Source: DATFQE01 sp035264445
GTDB lineage: Bacteria; Actinomycetota; Thermoleophilia; Gaiellales; Gaiellaceae
Reading direction: 5' to 3'
DNA: 9,113 nt
NCBI GenBank assembly: GCA_035264445.1
Contig: DATFQE010000269.1
Coordinates: forward strand, 1 to 9,113
Shown: positions 6,264-9,113 of the stretch, one piece after another
Position numbering within the stretch: the stretch's first letter is position 1
Layout: each line of letters opens with the position of its first letter
Position numbers and translations under genes: made by a program
Notes under the pieces: model-generated
Database searches by the model: none
What the model was told of the DNA's origin: nothing
Seen by the model: the letters and a program-made list of their open reading frames with translations, nothing else

Positions 6264-7273
6264 GCCAGGTGGTCCTCGCCGTCGACGGCGGCAACTCGAA
6301 GACCGACCTGGCGCTGGTCGGCGCCGACGGCGCGCTCCTCTCCCTCGTCCGCGGGCCGCAGAGCTCGCCGCACCACCTCGGCCTCGACGGCTGCCTCGAC
6401 GTCCTTTCGTCGCTCCTCGACGACGCGATCTCGCAGGCGGGCGTGCGTTCCGCGAACGGCGCCGTCGCCGACGTCGCGGAGCTGACGATGGCCGGTGTCG
6501 ACTTCCCGGTGGAGGAACAGCAGGTCGAGGACGCGATCCGGGCCCGCCCGTGGGCGCGGCGCATCACCGTCCGCAACGACACCTTCGCCGTCCTCCGTGC
6601 CGGTACCGAGCGTGGCTGGGGAGTCGCCGTCGTCTGCGGCGCCGGGATCAACTGCGTCGGGGTGGCACCCGACGGTCGCCACGCGCGCTTCCCCTCACTC
6701 GGCGCGATCACCGGCGACTGGGGCGGCGGCTACGACGTCGGCCTCGAGGCCGTGTGGGCCGCCGCCCGCAGCGAGGACGGCCGCGGGCCGAAGACGAGCC
6801 TCGAGCACGAGGTGCCGGCACACTTCGGGCTCGACACGCCGATCGAGCTCGCGGAAGCGATCCACGCGGGCCGCATCGGCCAGCGGCGTGTGATCGAGCT
6901 GGCGCCGATGGTCCTCGCGCAGGCTCGGACCGACGAGGTGGGGCGCGCGATCGTGCGCCGGCTCGTCTCCGAGGTCGCCGCAATGGCGCGCGTCGCGCTC
7001 ACGCGGCTGGGGCTGGAACGCGAGCCGGTCGAGGTCCTGCTCGGAGGCGGCCTGCTCCAGACCGCCGAGGACGGGCTCCTCTCCGACATCGAGGCCGCGC
7101 TGGCGGAGACGGGGCCGGCGATCACCGTCCGCTCTACACGCTCGCCGGCGATCGTCGGAGCCGCGCTGCTCGGACTGGACGCGCTGCACGCGAAGCGCGA
7201 CGCTCACGAACGACTACGGCAGGAGCTCGGCGGCGCCGTCGAGCAGCTGGGACGGAGGTTCGACGATGGCTGA
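6260..7273 (+). CDS. BadF/BadG/BcrA/BcrD-family sugar kinase (N-acetylglucosamine kinase-like)
   Basis: This 337-residue protein belongs to the ASKHA superfamily group that includes mammalian GlcNAc kinase and clostridial MurK (GlcNAc/MurNAc kinase), which put phosphate on the C6 hydroxyl. Motifs visible are DGGNSKTD (phosphate 1) at 9-16, RNDTFA with probable catalytic Asp107 at 105-110, CGAGINCVG (phosphate 2) at 126-134, GDWGGG at 152-157 and LLGGGLL (adenosine) at 260-266. The family also includes benzoyl-CoA reductase activators, but those carry Fe-S cysteines that are not evident here, and the operon supports sugar kinase. GTG at 6260 overlaps the GH4 stop as GTGA, so the two are probably translated together. 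It may act on the imported sugar before GH4, or on a product after it; sequence does not decide. Confidence 0.87.
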   Translation: MSQVVLAVDGGNSKTDLALVGADGALLSLVRGPQSSPHHLGLDGCLDVLSSLLDDAISQAGVRSANGAVADVAELTMAGVDFPVEEQQVEDAIRARPWARRITVRNDTFAVLRAGTERGWGVAVVCGAGINCVGVAPDGRHARFPSLGAITGDWGGGYDVGLEAVWAAARSEDGRGPKTSLEHEVPAHFGLDTPIELAEAIHAGRIGQRRVIELAPMVLAQARTDEVGRAIVRRLVSEVAAMARVALTRLGLEREPVEVLLGGGLLQTAEDGLLSDIEAALAETGPAITVRSTRSPAIVGAALLGLDALHAKRDAHERLRQELGGAVEQLGRRFDDG

Positions 7274-8336
7274 GGTCAGGTTCGAGGGCGCGACGCGCAC
7301 CTATCCCGGGACGGACATGCCCGCCGTCGACGCCCTCGACCTCACGATCGGGGACGGCGAGTTCATGGTGCTCGTCGGTCCGTCGGGATCCGGCAAGACC
7401 ACGGCGCTGCGCATGCTGGCGGGCCTCGAAGAGGTCGACGACGGGGCGATCTACATCGGTGAGCGCGACGTCACCTACGTGACGCCGAAGAAGCGCGACG
7501 TTGCGATGGTGTTCCAGAACTACGCGCTGTATCCGTACCTGACGGTCGCGGCCAACATCGCCTTTCCGCTTCGGATGGCCAAGGTCGGCAAGAAGGAGCG
7601 GATGCGCCGGGTCGAGGTCGTCGCCGAACGGCTCGGGCTGAGCGAGTACCTCGAGCGCAAGCCCGCGCAGCTTTCCGGTGGCCAGCGCCAGCGGGTCGCG
7701 ATGGGCCGGGCGATCATCCGCAAGCCGAGTGTCTTCCTGATGGACGAGCCGCTCTCGAACCTCGACGCGAAGCTGCGGATCCAGATGCGCGCGGACATCG
7801 CCGCGCTGCAATCCGACACCGGCATCACGACGGTCTACGTGACGCACGACCAGTCCGAGGCGATGACGCTCGGCCACCGGGTCGCCGTCCTGAAGGACGG
7901 AAAGCTGCAGCAATGTGACACGCCCAAGGAGCTGTACGCGAGGCCGGCGAACGTCTTCGTCGCCGGCTTCATCGGCTCGCCGGCGATGAACCTGTGCCCG
8001 GCTCCCAATCGTGCGAACGCCTCGCTTTCGTTCGGCGGCGTCTCCTTCCGCGTTCCGGTCGACGCCGGCTCGGGGCGGCCGATCGTGCTCGGCCTGCGAC
8101 CCGAGTCCTTGGAGCTGGCCGCCGACGGCGTCCCCGCGCGCGTCGACGTGGTCGAAGAGCTCGGCGCCGACGCCTATCTCTTCTGCAGCGCCGACGTCGA
8201 CGGCCAGACCGTCAGGTTGGTTGCGCGCGTGGACGCTCGCGTCGTGCCCGACCGCGGTGACCGCGTCTCGCTCCGGCCGCTTCCCGACGAGGCGCACCTC
8301 TTCGACGCCGAGACGGGGGAGAGGCTCAGCTCCTGA
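7266..8336 (+). CDS. sugar ABC transporter ATP-binding protein (MsmK/UgpC-type)
   Basis: This 356-residue ATPase powers the importer from the cytoplasmic side. The nucleotide-binding domain has Walker A GPSGSGKT at 38-45, Q-loop FQNYALYP (Gln84), signature LSGGQ at 136-140, Walker B VFLMDEP at 156-162 and the switch His194 in YVTHDQSEAMTL. A C-terminal TOBE-type regulatory region spans about 245-356 (LGLRPES near 276-281, VVEELGADAYLF after it). Many actinobacteria share one such ATPase among importers; here the gene sits in the operon with its two permeases. ATG at 7266 follows GGAGG (7254-7258) by 7 bases and overlaps the kinase stop by 8 bp. Its own stop overlaps the apparent start of the next gene. 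Confidence 0.95.
   Translation: MAEVRFEGATRTYPGTDMPAVDALDLTIGDGEFMVLVGPSGSGKTTALRMLAGLEEVDDGAIYIGERDVTYVTPKKRDVAMVFQNYALYPYLTVAANIAFPLRMAKVGKKERMRRVEVVAERLGLSEYLERKPAQLSGGQRQRVAMGRAIIRKPSVFLMDEPLSNLDAKLRIQMRADIAALQSDTGITTVYVTHDQSEAMTLGHRVAVLKDGKLQQCDTPKELYARPANVFVAGFIGSPAMNLCPAPNRANASLSFGGVSFRVPVDAGSGRPIVLGLRPESLELAADGVPARVDVVEELGADAYLFCSADVDGQTVRLVARVDARVVPDRGDRVSLRPLPDEAHLFDAETGERLSS
8315..8335 (+). promoter_or_regulatory. Shine-Dalgarno and probable CTG start of the PLP-enzyme gene
   Basis: GGGGAGAGG at 8315-8323 lies 9 bases before CTG at 8333-8335, which overlaps the ATPase stop as CTGA. No ATG, GTG or TTG occurs in this frame between an in-frame stop at 8258-8260 and the GTG at 8366. 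Starting at 8366 would remove the conserved DTPAAVVDVDRL region. Confidence 0.6.
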
Positions 8337-9113
8337 GCGACCTCGCGATCGACACCCCGGCCGCCGTGGTCGACGTCGATCGCCTCGACCGGAACCTCCG
8401 CCGCTGGCAGGAGGAGTGCGACCGCACAGGGCTGGCGAACCGGCCGCACATCAAGACGCACAAGTCGGTCGAGATCGCACGCCGCCAGCTCGAGCTCGGC
8501 GCGGTCGGTCTCACCTGCCAGAAGCTCGGCGAGGCGGAGACGATGGTCGACGCCGGGCTCGACGACGTCCTGATCGCCTTCAACCTCGTGGGCGAACGGA
8601 AGCTGGAGCGCCTGGCAGGGCTCATGCGCCGGGCGACTGTTCGCGTCACCTTCGACGATCCTGCGCTGCTGCCCGGCCTCGCGGGCGCTGCGCGCGCGGC
8701 CGGTGAGGAGCTCGGCGTGCTCGTCGACTGCGACACGGGCCTCGGGCGCACCGGAGTGACCGAGCCCGCCCGGGCGGCGACACTTGCGGTCGAGGCATCC
8801 CGGACGGACGGCCTCCGCTTCGACGGCTTCCTGACCTACCCGGTGTTCGCCGAATCGCGTTCCTTCCTCGAGGAGGCCGTCAAGCTGGCCGACGTCGACG
8901 TGCCGACCGTCTCGGTGGGCGGGACCCCGACGATGTGGCAGGCGGAGGAGCTGCGGCCGCTCGTGACCGAGTACCGCGCCGGCGTCTACGCGTTCGGCGA
9001 CGTGAACACGATCGCCACGGGCATCGGGAGCCTCGATGAGGTGGCCCTGACCGTGCGGGCGACCGTCGTCAGCCGGCCTGCGCCGGACCGGGCCGTGCTG
9101 GACGCGGGCACGA
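8333..9113 (+). CDS. D-threonine aldolase/D-serine dehydratase-like PLP enzyme (3' end outside window)
   Basis: 260 codons are visible. This fold-type III (alanine racemase-like) PLP enzyme group acts on D-3-hydroxy amino acids, by retro-aldol cleavage or dehydration, in the cytoplasm. The N-terminus LAIDTPAAVVDVDRLDRNL is typical. RPHIKTHKS at 37-45 contains the lysine expected to bind PLP (Lys41). Further family marks are LTCQKLGEAE, VDCDTGLGRTGV, VSVGGTPTMWQ, YRAGVYAFGDVNT, and VVSRPAPDRAVLDAG at the window edge. The C-terminal domain with the divalent metal ligands lies beyond the window, so aldolase and dehydratase cannot be separated. The start is probably the rare codon CTG at 8333, overlapping the ATPase stop. 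Its place in the sugar operon suggests it handles a D-amino acid or amino-sugar derivative from the same substrate, but this is inference. Confidence 0.88.
   Translation, partial: MSDLAIDTPAAVVDVDRLDRNLRRWQEECDRTGLANRPHIKTHKSVEIARRQLELGAVGLTCQKLGEAETMVDAGLDDVLIAFNLVGERKLERLAGLMRRATVRVTFDDPALLPGLAGAARAAGEELGVLVDCDTGLGRTGVTEPARAATLAVEASRTDGLRFDGFLTYPVFAESRSFLEEAVKLADVDVPTVSVGGTPTMWQAEELRPLVTEYRAGVYAFGDVNTIATGIGSLDEVALTVRATVVSRPAPDRAVLDAGT

Noticed and set aside
8366..9113. GTG at 8366 as the start of the PLP-enzyme gene
   Set aside because: It would remove the conserved DTPAAV segment, has no clear Shine-Dalgarno and breaks the overlap pattern of the operon.
1..9113. CRISPR arrays, tRNA or rRNA genes, insertion sequences, riboswitches
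   Set aside because: No spaced identical repeats, cloverleaf, rRNA stretch, transposase or recognisable aptamer was seen; nearly all sequence is coding.

Overview
The window is GC-rich (about two thirds G+C by eye), with GTG and probably CTG starts, strong G/C at third codon positions and long antisense shadow frames. Together with the gene content this suggests an actinobacterium. A Thermoleophilia-type soil lineage is my impression only; no taxonomic marker is present.

Layout. (1) Positions 1-350 carry the 3' end of a DUF402-family gene on the + strand; its first ~95 bases do not fit the family well and may be frameshifted or divergent. (2) Positions 351-481 lie between two convergent genes and hold two direct copies of a 29-bp repeat, each built on the palindrome core GGGGTCAGACCC. 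(3) Positions 482-1657 (- strand) encode a ROK-family repressor with an N-terminal winged helix; its usual zinc and sugar motif is degenerate. (4) Positions 1658-1796 are a divergent control region with a sigma70-like promoter, an AT-rich palindrome at the likely start of transcription, a small inverted repeat and a duplicated Shine-Dalgarno block. (5) Positions 1797-9113 are one tightly packed + strand operon with no intergenic base: solute-binding protein, two ABC permeases, a GH4 glycosidase, a BadF/BcrA-type (GlcNAc-kinase-like) sugar kinase, an MsmK/UgpC-type ATPase, and a D-threonine aldolase/D-serine dehydratase-like PLP enzyme that runs off the window.

How it may work together. The binding protein, two permeases and ATPase form a complete CUT1-type sugar importer. 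GH4 enzymes of the 6-phospho-beta-glucosidase type normally act on sugars phosphorylated during PTS import, but no PTS gene is present here. The adjacent kinase may phosphorylate the sugar after ABC uptake, either making the GH4 substrate or acting on the released sugar. The kinase type and the D-amino-acid-type PLP enzyme point loosely to an amino-sugar-containing substrate such as a chitin or peptidoglycan fragment. The ROK protein is the obvious candidate regulator. The substrate is inferred, not shown.

The parts belong to known families. The points most worth a second look are the kinase/GH4 pairing without PTS, the PLP enzyme in a sugar operon, its apparent CTG start, the degenerate ROK motif, the binding protein's lipobox-like sequence without cysteine, and the repeat pair.
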